A DNA stretch of 14,452 bases from an uncultured Rubrobacteraceae bacterium (GCA_902806015.1 CADCUZ010000033.1:1-14452); one strand, 5' to 3'; positions 1 to 6,983 are shown, counted from the first letter of the stretch. Notes: a model not told the origin generated them from the letters alone. Made by a program: numbers and translations.

Positions 1-89
1 GTGGAAAAAGCGCTCCTTGGGTAGGATCAAGAAAAGAGTTGCCGGCTTTGAGGATGACGAGCTTCGGCGGCTTCTTGTCGGGGGACGTA

Positions 90-212
90 CTACGTCACGC
101 GGATCCACTCCACGTCACGGTGCTGCCCTTGGAAAACCAATCCGAGCACGGACTGCATGACCGTAAGCGCTGCGAGCGCAGCCGAGAAAATATGCGGCAT
201 CTTCTCATACAC
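90..212 (-). pseudogene. Short membrane peptide, probably the N-terminal remnant of a multi-pass membrane protein
   Basis: A 40-codon reading frame starts with GTG and has a GGAGAG-type ribosome-binding site a few bases upstream. It encodes one hydrophobic segment (around FSAALAALTVMQSVLGLVF, residues 9-27) and then GQHRDVEWIRVT before a TAG stop. The pattern of one helix followed by a G-Q-x-R-D-V-x-W-I-R motif resembles, from memory, the start of a family of small actinobacterial integral membrane proteins that continue with several more helices. No such continuation is visible on this strand. I therefore read it as a truncated gene; it could also be a genuine 40-residue membrane peptide. 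The family resemblance is recall, not a search result. Confidence 0.33.
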
Positions 213-221
213 TACTCTCTC

Positions 222-305
222 CTACCCCTTCTTCTTGTCCTTTAGCTGGAACACGAGCACGTCGAGCAGGATAGACTCGCCCTGCCCTTGCTGCTTCAGG
301 GAGCA
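222..305 (-). pseudogene. C-terminal fragment of an unrecognised protein
   Basis: Just upstream of the 40-codon peptide, on the same strand, a short open frame ends with ESILLDVLVFQLKDKKKG and a TAG. That stop is followed immediately by the ribosome-binding site of the next frame, which is typical of adjacent genes in an operon. There is no start codon, and an in-frame stop lies about 27 codons upstream, so at most a tail survives. I do not recognise the protein. Confidence 0.2.
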
Positions 306-609
306 CTATGGCGAGTGGTTTCCCATTCTACGCGAAGTCCACCGCACCACCTCAGCTCGCCAGGCGGCCAACCTCTTGAAGGAGAAAGAACGCCTCTTCT
401 GGCAAGAGTGGCTCGCCGAGACTCCTCACGATCCCAACGGACGCGCTGGGGACCCTCGCGCACTCACACGGTCACTAGACCCTTCTTTGTGATCACAAAC
501 CTCGTAGAAAGCCCCTCGGGGAGAAGTTCCGAGAACGCCTACCTTCCACGCACTCGGGTGCATAGTGTGGGGTTAGGGCAGGGTGACGCGAACACGAGCC
601 ATAGCGGTG
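306..609. other. Stretch without a supportable gene
   Basis: The forward frame covering 157-492 contains a plausible-looking stretch (EHYGEWFPILREVHRTT, then a charged helix-like segment). It has no ribosome-binding site, no family resemblance that I can name, and it overlaps the minus-strand fragments. I see no RNA gene, repeat array or mobile-element end. The stretch reads as eroded coding DNA. Confidence 0.3.
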
Positions 610-792
610 ATGCGCATCGCGCTCGTCGTGCTGAACACGTTTCTGGGTCTGACCGCGTTGCTGGGCGAAAGCGCAATCGCTAGCGCCAGGAGCGGGTTAG
701 CAAGTGTCCAAGCCCCAAGGGGGCCCGAATCGGGGCGTCGATCGTCTATATGTCAACCGGTTGTTAGACGGAAATGCCCCTGTTGGAATTGA
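610..792 (+). pseudogene. Remnant of a small membrane protein (N-terminal helix only)
   Basis: From an ATG the frame reads MRIALVVLNTFLGLTALLG, a well-formed N-terminal transmembrane helix with a short charged start. This resembles the N-terminus of small actinobacterial membrane proteins of about 120-130 residues. After about 25 residues the frame turns into Arg/Ser/Pro-rich sequence without further helices (QAPRGPESGRRSS) and stops, which suggests a frameshift or truncation shortly after the first helix. No clear ribosome-binding site is seen. It faces the DUF6544 gene tail to tail, with only a few bases between them. Confidence 0.3.
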
Positions 793-799
793 CCGTGGG

Positions 800-1720
800 T
801 CACCGCGCGGCCTCGTAGTCGATCTCGGCGATGTGACCACGCCAGTAAGGCTTGTCGCCCCCGGGTAACATCCAGGCCACCTCGCCGTCGAGTGGCACCC
901 GCATCCCGCCGCGCTCGTGGTAGTTCCAAACGCGACCTTGCCAGGGCGTAGGGACGACCTTGCCGCTTACCGTCCGTCCGCGCGCTTCCGCGCGCACGGC
1001 GTCGATGAGGCCTCGTTCGTCGAACCTGAAGAGCATGGTTATAGAAATATCCCCTTCGGTCAACGTGGCGTAGGCCGAGCGATCGTCCCTGGCTTCCCAA
1101 CGCACGCCCTGGCTGGGTAGCAGAGCCGTGGGATACCAGGGCGCCTCGGCGAAGAATCGCATCAATTCGCCCTCGGCCATGTCGCGGGTGCCGCGCATGT
1201 CGGCCACCGGGAAGAGCCCGAGCAATGCGGCGTTCAGGATGCCTTCGCCAGCCACGTAGGCGTCGTGCACCCTCACGGGCAGGCCCGGCAATATGGCGAC
1301 GCGCCCGTCCCAGTCGAAGCCCGGCCGTCGGGTAAGCACCCTCTGATCCGACGTGAAAGGCTTCCATTGCTCGGCAATTCCGCTCATGTTGAAGGTGCCC
1401 GTGTGTCGCACACGCAACCCAGCCACCATCGGCTGCCCCTCCTCGAGCACCGTGTGGAAGTAGCGTTGAACCGGGACGGGCAAGCCTTCCAGTTCGCGAA
1501 AATCGACGGTTCTTGGCCGAACGGGCACGCGGGCCGCATCCAACCGCGCCCGCAATTCCTGCGTTTCGGCGTTCCAACGGTATGCCCCGTAGATCCGAGC
1601 ACCTACCAGGACGGTCACGAGGACGGGCACAGGAATAACGAGTGCTCCCAGGATCTTGGTGCGATTCCAGAAAGGTTTCAAGCAGTTCAGTCTAGAATAT
1701 TGGATGGCGTATTGTGCCAC
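800..1720 (-). CDS. DUF6544 family membrane-anchored protein
   Basis: The product has 306 residues if GTG at 1720 is the start. One transmembrane helix lies at about residues 24-46 (ILGALVIPVPVLVTVLVG), followed by an extracytoplasmic or lipid-facing domain. The domain matches the DUF6544 (earlier DUF6920) pattern that I know: an early LPVPVQRYF segment, then QWKPFTSDQ, then LPVRVHDAYVAGEG, the strongly conserved APWYPTALLPSQGVRWE near the middle, and VPTPWQGRVWNY with MRVPLDGEVAW near the end. The biochemical function of the family is unknown to me. The start is uncertain: GTG 1720 abuts an inverted repeat and has no clear ribosome-binding site, and an internal TTG just before KPFWNRTK would keep the helix. 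It is transcribed divergently from the glycosyltransferase gene. Confidence 0.85.
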   Translation of the reverse strand: MAQYAIQYSRLNCLKPFWNRTKILGALVIPVPVLVTVLVGARIYGAYRWNAETQELRARLDAARVPVRPRTVDFRELEGLPVPVQRYFHTVLEEGQPMVAGLRVRHTGTFNMSGIAEQWKPFTSDQRVLTRRPGFDWDGRVAILPGLPVRVHDAYVAGEGILNAALLGLFPVADMRGTRDMAEGELMRFFAEAPWYPTALLPSQGVRWEARDDRSAYATLTEGDISITMLFRFDERGLIDAVRAEARGRTVSGKVVPTPWQGRVWNYHERGGMRVPLDGEVAWMLPGGDKPYWRGHIAEIDYEAAR

Positions 1721-1737
1721 GGCCGCTAGGAGCGGCC
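1721..1737. promoter_or_regulatory. Inverted repeat in a divergent promoter region
   Basis: A perfect 7-bp inverted repeat with a 3-base centre (GGCCGCT-AGG-AGCGGCC) fills much of the 42 bp between the divergently oriented DUF6544 and glycosyltransferase genes. It may be an operator shared by both genes or a short leader hairpin. The symmetry is seen directly; the role is inferred. Confidence 0.4.
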
Positions 1738-1762
1738 AATCGTGAGGAGCAGGTGGTCCCGT

Positions 1763-2995
1763 ATGAACGTCGCCATCTTGACTTTAGGGACCCGGGGAGA
1801 CGTGCAGCCCTACGTCGCCCTTGGCGTCGGGCTGAAGGAGGCTGGCCACGAGGTGACCCTCGTCACCGGCAAGGGCTTCGAGGCGACGGTCTCCGGGCGG
1901 GGCCTGCGCTACGTCGCCCTCGATGTGGACCTGCTCGAACTTGCGCAGTCGCAGGAGGGCAGGGCCGCGCTCCGGTCCCCGAGGGCCGCTTTGCGCATGG
2001 CGGTTAGGCTGATACCCACCATGCGGAAAATGCTTGACGACCAGTGGGAGGCGGCGGATTCGTTGGGGGCGGACGCCCTCGTCTACCACCCGAAGGCGAT
2101 GGGTGGCTACCACGTAGCCGAGGCCCTCGCCCTCCCGATCCCGGCGCTCTCGCCGACGCGGGCCTTCCCGGTCCCTGTGCTGCCGCTGCCGGACCTGGGA
2201 GGGCCACTGAACAAGCTGAGCTACGGGGCCTTCTTCCGCTCGATTATCCTGCCGTACCGCTCCATGGTCAACCGCTGGCGCGTACGGACCCTCGGGCTCC
2301 CAACGCTCCCCCTCCCGGCGAGCGAGCTCGAGCTGCGCGGCGAGCCGGTCGTTAGGCTATACCCTTGCAGCCCGCGCGTCATCCCCGTCCCCGCCGACTG
2401 GAACGGATCGAGCGTGATGACCGGGTACTGGTTCTTGGATCAGGGGAAAGACTGGCAGCCGCCCGACGAGCTGGACGCGTTCCTTGAGGACGGCCCGCCG
2501 CCCGTGTACGTCGGCTTCGGCTCGACGTCGCCCGACCCCGAGGGCTCACGCGCCACCGCGATCGCGGCCCTCAAGAGGCTGGGGCTGCGTGGGATACTCG
2601 CCACCGGCCGACGCGGCATGGCGGGCCCGGGGATCATTGAGATCGAGGGCGCACCCCATGACTGGTTGTTCCCGCGGATGGCCGCGGTGGTGCACCACGG
2701 CGGGGCGGGCACCACGGCGGAGGGGTTGCGCGCCGGCAAGCCGACGGCCGTCTTCCCGTCTAACTTCGGAGACCAGCTCTTCTGGGGCAGACAGGTCCGC
2801 GCCCTGGGGGTAGGGGCCGAGCCCGTTCGGCAGAAGAAGCTCACCATCGAGCGATTGACCGCCGCGATCTGTGTCTTCACCGAGGGCGAGAGCACGCGCC
2901 GTCGTGCCGCCTGGTTGGGGGAGAGGATACGGGCCGAGGACGGCGTCGCGCGAGCGGTGGAGGTTGTCGCCGGCCTCGGGGAACACCCCTTCTAG
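1763..2995 (+). CDS. GT1/MGT-type glycosyltransferase
   Basis: This is a 410-residue GT-B-fold glycosyltransferase of the UDP-glucuronosyl/UDP-glucosyl type, close in pattern to sterol 3-beta-glucosyltransferases and to antibiotic glycosyltransferases such as GtfB. The N-terminus (MNVAILTLGTRGDVQPYVALG) is the typical acceptor-domain Rossmann start with the GTRGDVQP motif. The C-terminal domain has the donor-site signature HHGGAGTT at about residues 311-318 and a D-Q pair at about 337-338 (NFGDQLFWG) that normally contacts the sugar of a nucleotide sugar. I chose ATG 1763 over an upstream codon because AGGTGG lies six bases before it and the family motif begins at once. A likely role is glycosylation of a lipid, carotenoid or secondary metabolite at the membrane. 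The acceptor cannot be told from sequence. Confidence 0.88.
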   Translation: MNVAILTLGTRGDVQPYVALGVGLKEAGHEVTLVTGKGFEATVSGRGLRYVALDVDLLELAQSQEGRAALRSPRAALRMAVRLIPTMRKMLDDQWEAADSLGADALVYHPKAMGGYHVAEALALPIPALSPTRAFPVPVLPLPDLGGPLNKLSYGAFFRSIILPYRSMVNRWRVRTLGLPTLPLPASELELRGEPVVRLYPCSPRVIPVPADWNGSSVMTGYWFLDQGKDWQPPDELDAFLEDGPPPVYVGFGSTSPDPEGSRATAIAALKRLGLRGILATGRRGMAGPGIIEIEGAPHDWLFPRMAAVVHHGGAGTTAEGLRAGKPTAVFPSNFGDQLFWGRQVRALGVGAEPVRQKKLTIERLTAAICVFTEGESTRRRAAWLGERIRAEDGVARAVEVVAGLGEHPF

Positions 2996-3465
2996 GCGCT
3001 CCGGTGAATAAGCGCAAGAAGTGCTGCGTGCTCTGCCCGTTCTCCGAGGCCGGCGAGCTGCGCACCCTCAACGCATCCCTGGCCCGCTGCTCCGGGGGTC
3101 AAGACACGATGAGCCACGCGTTTTTCGACGCCCTCCTGCGGATAAGGTCCCTCTCGGAAGCCGAGGGCACAGAAGCGTCTAGGAGAGGCAACCCGTACAG
3201 ACGTCACGGGTCGAGAAACGACTGATCGGTCCGGCGCCCCTTGCCCCTATTCACCCGAGTGCGCAGGAATCGCATTCTCGGAAGTACGAGGTAGCAATCT
3301 TCGTCGGCGGGGTAGCCGAGACGGCGGCCATCACGCAAGTGTTTAGGACCACGGGCTCCACCTCGGCGAACCTCGCCACAAACAGCGCGAGGAAACGTGG
3401 CAAGCGGTCGCCACTTGCTACCGATTCCCGAGAATCCTAGGAACCCTCCCCCGATTTACGCTCGC
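2996..3465. other. 470-bp stretch without a confident gene
   Basis: A forward frame from GTG 3004 (CCVLCPFSEAGELRTLN) lacks family features. On the minus strand a 50-codon frame from TTG 3403 to TGA 3251 reads MPRFLALFVARFAEVEPVV and ends FRECDSCALG. It follows the small gene at 3466-3711 in the same direction, but it has no good ribosome-binding site and I do not recognise it. I see no RNA gene or terminator. The stretch may hold eroded genes. Confidence 0.3.
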
Positions 3466-3711
3466 CTAAGAGTCCTCCTTGGCGGAGGCGAAGAACGCCT
3501 CGCCGTCTATCGGGAAGACGACCCTCGCACCTTCTCCGGCGAGCTTTAGCGCCTGCTCTATGGACGGTGCCGTTACGGAGGAGCGGATGATGGCGGTCCC
3601 GTAGCGCCGCTCTACGCGGATGCTAATCGTGTTGAGGGCACTCCCTGCCGGACCTGCGAGGCGGCGGTGGGTTGCGGGGGTTCCGGTCTGGTGGCTCATG
3701 GGGTGCCTCAT
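3466..3711 (-). CDS. Small conserved-looking hypothetical protein (81 aa)
   Basis: ATG 3711 is preceded by an excellent AGGAGG ribosome-binding site eight bases upstream, which decides the start over an upstream in-frame codon at 3801. The first 25 residues are polar and probably disordered. The rest (IRVERRYGTAIIRSSVTAPS, then a helix IEQALKLAGEG, then a strand RVVFPIDGEAFFAS) has a clear beta-alpha-beta rhythm and reads as a folded small domain. No cysteines or membrane segments are present. I do not recognise a named family and assign no function. Confidence 0.6.
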   Translation of the reverse strand: MRHPMSHQTGTPATHRRLAGPAGSALNTISIRVERRYGTAIIRSSVTAPSIEQALKLAGEGARVVFPIDGEAFFASAKEDS

Positions 3712-4065
3712 AAGCACGACCTCCTCCTGCTTGTGTTCGTCCTGCGCAGTCGGTCTCTCGGACTGCAATGGCAGGGTAGAGGGTTGTGCGTATCTGTACA
3801 TCCCCCAAAAGGGTGATATTAGTGGCTACTAGCGTGGGCAAGCGGCTGCTTGGGTGTGTGGGCAGGCCCATTCACCCGAGAAGTGCGTGGAATGGGGGTT
3901 CTGGGAACTTCGCCTGTACGGAGTTTTCGGTGGTAGTTCGTGCGCTTAGGCCCCCGAAGATGTGCCGTTGGGCCAATGCGCCGTTCCAAGCCGGCGATCA
4001 TGCTACCGGCGTTGCGTGACAGGGGTGGATGGTCTTCTTTCCCTCCGCCAGAGAAGGGCAGGACC
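3712..4065. other. Intergenic stretch of about 350 bp
   Basis: This stretch contains the upstream region of the 81-residue protein (minus) and that of the PD40 protein (plus). Frames crossing it are Arg/Pro-rich and unlike proteins. I see no RNA gene or repeat. Near its end lies GAGAAGGGCAGGA, which fits a ribosome-binding site for the ATT codon at 4066. Confidence 0.3.
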
Positions 4066-4464
4066 ATTACAACAAGACGGACGCCCTATCTACCGGCGCT
4101 GCTGGTCGTGGCGGCGGTGATGATGGCTTGTGCGGCGGCGGTCTTAGCGATATTGGGGGAGGCTGAGGCGACCTTCTTGGGCAAAAACGGCAAGATAACC
4201 TATGCGAGCTTCGGTGGAGGAATGGCAGAAGCGATCTACACCACCAACCCTGGTGGGGGAGGTAAGACCAAAGTCACGGCGGGCTTGTATCCTTCCTTCT
4301 CGCCCGACGGCAAAAGGATCGCCTGCCCGGTCTTGGCAGGCTTGGATCGTAACGGGGCCGAGAGCGACATCTACACGATAAACGCCAGCGGAGGGGGAAA
4401 GACCCGAGTTACCAATACCGACAACGCAGAGGAGTTCGCCCCTTCCTGGGGGGGTCGTCCGTAG
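4066..4464 (+). CDS. Short secreted PD40/TolB-like beta-propeller protein
   Basis: The frame encodes a signal peptide (TTRRTPYLPALLVVAAVMM, ending near AEA) followed by KNGKITYASFGGG and two PD40-type repeat units. These carry the typical IYTTNPGGGGKTKVT and DIYTINASGGGKTRVT cores plus YPSFSPDGKRIA, and the frame ends in PSWGGRP. PD40/TolB repeats build beta-propellers on the outer side of the membrane, but propellers need more blades, so this 132-residue protein is very short for the fold. The PSWG-type ending suggests a natural C-terminus, so an internal deletion is likely. The start is odd: the codon in the expected place, right after an AAGGGCAGGA-like ribosome-binding site, is ATT. In-frame ATGs at 3976 and 4000 would add an unlikely polar leader before the signal peptide. 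Either ATT is used as a rare start or the start codon has been lost. Confidence 0.55.
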   Translation: MTTRRTPYLPALLVVAAVMMACAAAVLAILGEAEATFLGKNGKITYASFGGGMAEAIYTTNPGGGGKTKVTAGLYPSFSPDGKRIACPVLAGLDRNGAESDIYTINASGGGKTRVTNTDNAEEFAPSWGGRP

Positions 4465-4541
4465 CGGCTGCTCCTCCGGGCGAAGCCAGCGGCCTAGGGA
4501 CCTAAGAGAAGGGCGGGGTATAGCAGCCTCGACCCTTCTTC

Positions 4542-5167
4542 TTGCCCTTATTCACCAACGTCGGGGAAGACGCGTTCTACAACACTGGTCCGAAGCCGGA
4601 CTGCGCCAACCGTAAGCACCTGCGGGCCGCGCGTATAGAGGAGCAGGTTTGGGGGTTTGTCCGCGGGCTGCTACAGGACCCCGAGCTGATAAGGGCCGGG
4701 CTCGACCGGCTGATACTGATAGCGGAGGAGGGGACGAACGCCGGACGAGACCCGGGGTGGGACGCGGAGCTCTGGTCGAGGAAGGTAACCGAGCCCGATC
4801 TCGAGTGGCGCGGCTACGACAGGCTCGCCGTAAGGGCCACATGACGGACGAGGAGCTCGCCGCGGCGCCATCGGAGCTCTGGACGAGATCCGGGCAGACC
4901 TCAGAGCACGAACTGGAGGCCGCGCGAGCTATGGACGAGGCGCTCGAGCGCCTGAAGCACGATAGGGACAGCTTGCCGGAGTCCTACGCAGTGATGATCA
5001 GGGAGACCCTGGAGGATCTCACCCCCGAAGAGCGCCACCGGATCTAAAAGCTGCTCCGACTCGTAGTCCGCTTCCGCTCGGACTGGCCCTTGGGGATCAC
5101 CGGCGTCTTCGCCGAGGTGGGGGGAAGCGGAGAGCGATTTGTCGTCCTGCAAACCTTCGCCACGTAG
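4542..5167 (+). pseudogene. Broken C-terminal part of a large serine recombinase
   Basis: Three consecutive pieces match the part of large serine recombinases that follows the catalytic domain. The first is a zinc-ribbon remnant and helix (DCANRKHLRAARIEEQVWGF, then LLQDPELIRAGLDRLI). The second is KGHMTDEELAAAPSEL, leading into the coiled-coil region (ALERLKHDRDSLPESY). The third is LTPEERHRI plus the last strand region (LVVRFRSDWPLGITGVFAE). Pieces one and two are in different frames, consistent with a one-base loss near 4830 (LAV in one frame, KGHMTDEEL in the next). Piece two ends at a TAA at 5045-5047 where a tyrosine is expected, and the same frame continues for 40 codons to TAG 5165-5167. 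The N-terminal resolvase domain with the catalytic serine is absent. This is a dead relic of an integrase-type mobile element. No attachment site is recognisable. Confidence 0.82.
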
Positions 5168-5215
5168 CGTATAAAGGTATCGTGAAACGGCGCTTGCCAG
5201 TAAGGACCTTTTCCC

Positions 5216-5968
5216 GTGTACGGTGAGAACGCGCCGCCGTCCTGGGCGCGGCTGCCGGGGGCCCGCTGCCGGGCCGTGGAGCACCTGACCAAGCTTGAAG
5301 GCCTCAAGGAATTCGAGCTTCTGGAGGGGCTCGACGAGGGGTTCTTCCAGGCGCTCGCGATCTCGGCACAGGTGCTGGAGCTCGGCGCGGGCACGGCGCT
5401 CTACCGGGAGGGAGAGCCCTCCGGGGCGGTGTACTTCATGCGGGAGGGGCGGGCGAAGCTCTACCGTTCCTCCGGGGGGCCGAAGGCGCGGGACCAGATC
5501 CTGGGCGTCGTTGGCGACGGCTCGGTGCTGGGCCTCGGCGCGGCCCTCGAGGGCAAACCCCAGAGCCAAGGCGCCACGGCCCTCACCGACTGCGTGCTCT
5601 ACGCCGTCTTCCGGGACGACCTCTTCGACGTGATGGGCCGCTTCCCTGCCGGGGCCGTCCGCCTCAACCGGGTGCTCGCCGCCCGCGCACGCGAGCTCGA
5701 GGACCTCGTCGGCGACCTCGTCTTCCGCAGCGCCCCCCAGAGGGTGGCCCGCATGCTCCTGAACCTCGCCACCGAGGAGGGCCGCGTCACCAAGCGGGGC
5801 GTGGTCTTTGAGCCCTCCCTCTCCCGGCAGGAGATGGCCGAGGCCACCGGCATCTCGCGCGAGGCCCTCTCCCGCGCCCTCTCGCGCCTCGCCCAGGAAG
5901 ACGTCCTCGCCCTCGACGGCAAGAGAGTAACCATCCTCAAACCCGCGGAGCTTCGCTCCCGTACCTGA
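5216..5968 (+). CDS. Crp/Fnr family transcriptional regulator
   Basis: This 250-residue protein has an N-terminal cyclic-nucleotide-binding-type beta-roll (about residues 35-145, with LYREGEPSGAVYFMREG) and a dimerisation helix (RLNRVLAARARELEDLV). The C-terminal Crp-type winged helix runs from about residue 170, with SRQEMAEATGISREALSRAL as its helix-turn-helix. The phosphate-binding cassette of true cAMP receptors (G-E-x-A-L with R-S/T-A) is not seen: GLGAALEGKPQSQGATAL stands there. FNR-type cluster cysteines are also missing, so the ligand is unknown. The recognition helix carries E216-x-x-S219-R220, the arrangement FNR uses (E209, S212, R213) to read TTGAT half-sites. GTG 5216 has AAGGA nine bases upstream; GTG 5276 is an alternative. 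Dyads of the matching kind lie 37-95 bp beyond its stop, before fdxA. Confidence 0.9.
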   Translation: MYGENAPPSWARLPGARCRAVEHLTKLEGLKEFELLEGLDEGFFQALAISAQVLELGAGTALYREGEPSGAVYFMREGRAKLYRSSGGPKARDQILGVVGDGSVLGLGAALEGKPQSQGATALTDCVLYAVFRDDLFDVMGRFPAGAVRLNRVLAARARELEDLVGDLVFRSAPQRVARMLLNLATEEGRVTKRGVVFEPSLSRQEMAEATGISREALSRALSRLAQEDVLALDGKRVTILKPAELRSRT

Positions 5969-6004
5969 GAACCTTTCCCAATAACCCGCCCGTTTGCGCG
6001 CTTT

Positions 6005-6063
6005 TTGATCCAGATCACACGTCGCGATGACCCCGGTCATGGGCGGCGATGACGGCCGTCATC
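6005..6063. promoter_or_regulatory. Array of three CRP/FNR-type operator dyads at 22-bp intervals
   Basis: Three dyads with the 5-N4-5 geometry of CRP/FNR sites follow each other. They are TTGAT-CCAG-ATCAC at 6005-6018, ATGAC-CCCG-GTCAT at 6027-6040, and ATGAC-GGCC-GTCAT at 6049-6062, the last extending to a perfect 16-bp palindrome at 6048-6063. All contain the core TGA-N6-TCA. Their centres are 6011.5, 6033.5 and 6055.5, exactly 22 bp or two helical turns apart, so bound dimers would sit on the same face of the DNA. The first differs from the FNR consensus TTGAT-N4-ATCAA at one base. The array lies between the regulator gene and fdxA. The symmetry and spacing are seen; binding by the neighbouring regulator is inferred. 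Confidence 0.75.
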
Positions 6064-6084
6064 GGCGGGTAGTTTGGCTCTCAC

Positions 6085-6103
6085 GCGGCTGCTATAAAGC
6101 CGC
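6085..6103 (+). promoter_or_regulatory. Probable fdxA -10 element inside a dyad
   Basis: A good -10 hexamer, TATAAA at 6093-6098, lies about 37 bases before the fdxA start codon. No good -35 hexamer stands 16-18 bp upstream; the nearest likeness, TTGGCT at 6074-6079, is only 13 bp away. This would suit a promoter that needs an activator. The hexamer sits within an inverted repeat, GCGGCT (6085-6090) and AGCCGC (6098-6103), which could be a repressor site or simply a hairpin at the transcript start. Confidence 0.45.
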
Positions 6104-6135
6104 CACAACCAAAGGTTTACGAGAGGAGAAGTCAG

Positions 6136-6369
6136 ATGACCTACGTGATCACGGAGCCGTGTATCGGCACGAAAGACCAGTCTTGCGTCGAGGTGTGCCC
6201 GGTCGATTGCATCTACGACGCCGGTGACCACTTCATGATCAACCCCGAAGAGTGCATCGACTGCGGCGCCTGCGAACCGGAGTGCCCGGTCGAGGCGATC
6301 TACCCCGAGGACGAGGTCCCCGACGACCAGGAGAGCTACATCGCTAAGGCTGCCAACTACTTCGAGTAG
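6136..6369 (+). CDS. fdxA: 7Fe ferredoxin, [3Fe-4S][4Fe-4S] type
   Basis: A 77-residue acidic soluble ferredoxin with an AGGAG ribosome-binding site seven bases before ATG. Cysteines C9, C17, C21 and C25 stand in the first half, and C40, C43, C46 and C50 form the CxxCxxCxxxCP motif of the second ([13 protein letters not shown]). By comparison with Azotobacter ferredoxin I and mycobacterial FdxA, C9, C17 and C50 should hold the [3Fe-4S] cluster and C21, C40, C43 and C46 the [4Fe-4S] cluster. The spacing C9-x7-C17, with no Cys at position 12, is the 7Fe signature. Length, the PDD motif and the C-terminal tail fit actinobacterial FdxA. It carries low-potential electrons in the cytoplasm; its partners (oxidoreductases, cytochromes P450) are not in this window. 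It follows the Crp/Fnr gene and the three-dyad array, which suggests control by redox or growth state. Confidence 0.95.
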   Translation: MTYVITEPCIGTKDQSCVEVCPVDCIYDAGDHFMINPEECIDCGACEPECPVEAIYPEDEVPDDQESYIAKAANYFE

Positions 6370-6452
6370 CGGCCGACCTAACGGTTTTTCGAGGGAGGGA
6401 CTTTCGGGTTCCCCCTTTCTCATGCCGCGGGATCGCGGGCGGGTTCGGGGCC

Positions 6453-6983
6453 CTACCCTACGATCGTTGTGAAGAATGGTTCGCGGCGGCGAGACGAATG
6501 TTTCGGCACACGAGACGCTTTTGTCAGGCCCCGTTCACCGGGGCCAACCCAGGCGTCGTCGCCCACCAACCGGCGGAGCCGGGAGGGCGAGCGTCCGAGG
6601 TGGCTCTGGACCGCGCCTCTCGCAGGGGTGCCCCACGCGAGGTCCCCGAGAAACGGGTCCGTCGGCGCGAGCGCGGTCCTGAACGAGGCCAGTGCGTAGT
6701 CCCCAACGGGCTCCACAAAGCACTACTCGCCCCAACCTTCGACGGGGCCGTCGTATGACCATCTCAGGTTGAGGGGAGCTACCGCCTCCTCCAGCACGCT
6801 CACGACCCACCTCCAAAAGCCGAGGAACGAGACCTCCCACTCGAAGGCCATCCCGATCTTCCCCTCCCCGGACAGCGCCTCGACCCGCCGCACGCCGGGC
6901 ACCCACGCCGGGAAACCGCGCACGTCGAGCACCGCCTCGTAGAAATGCTCCGGCGTAACCGGCGCGAAGACCTCCACCGCCAA
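6453..6983 (-). pseudogene. SRPBCC/polyketide-cyclase-like protein gene broken by an in-frame stop
   Basis: From a TTG at 6983, with AGAGGAAA upstream as ribosome-binding site, the frame encodes a START/SRPBCC-type domain: VFAPVTPEHFYEAVLDVRGF, PAWVPGVRRVEAL, MAFEWEVSFLGFWRW and LRWSYDGPVEGWGE. It then meets TAG at 6723-6725. Reading through in the same frame gives CFVEPVGDYALASFRTALAP, then FLGDLAWGTPARGAVQSHL and RLRRLVGDD. This is just the amphipathic helix expected at the end of such a domain. One substitution therefore splits an otherwise collinear gene of about 176 codons. These proteins bind hydrophobic ligands (coenzyme Q, polyketides, lipids). The 86-residue product would lack the last strand and the long C-terminal helix and is unlikely to fold. 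It is divergent from the Nudix gene at 7062. Confidence 0.8.

Noticed and set aside
157..492. A 111-codon forward frame in the left-end debris
   Set aside because: It has no ribosome-binding site and no family resemblance, and it overlaps minus-strand fragments with better features. It is recorded only as an unexplained stretch.
3004..3225. A 73-codon forward frame after the glycosyltransferase with a CCVLCP cysteine cluster
   Set aside because: The cluster is not followed by a zinc-binding fold, and the second half is low-complexity Arg/Ser. No ribosome-binding site is present.
4901..6040. A 379-codon open frame on the minus strand
   Set aside because: It is antisense to the Crp/Fnr gene and the recombinase relic, with no recognisable domain.
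6383..6422. A possible terminator hairpin after fdxA (GAGGGAGGGA pairing with a CCCCCTTTCTC stretch)
   Set aside because: The stem relies on G-U pairs around a large loop, and no T-run follows it. Too weak to annotate.
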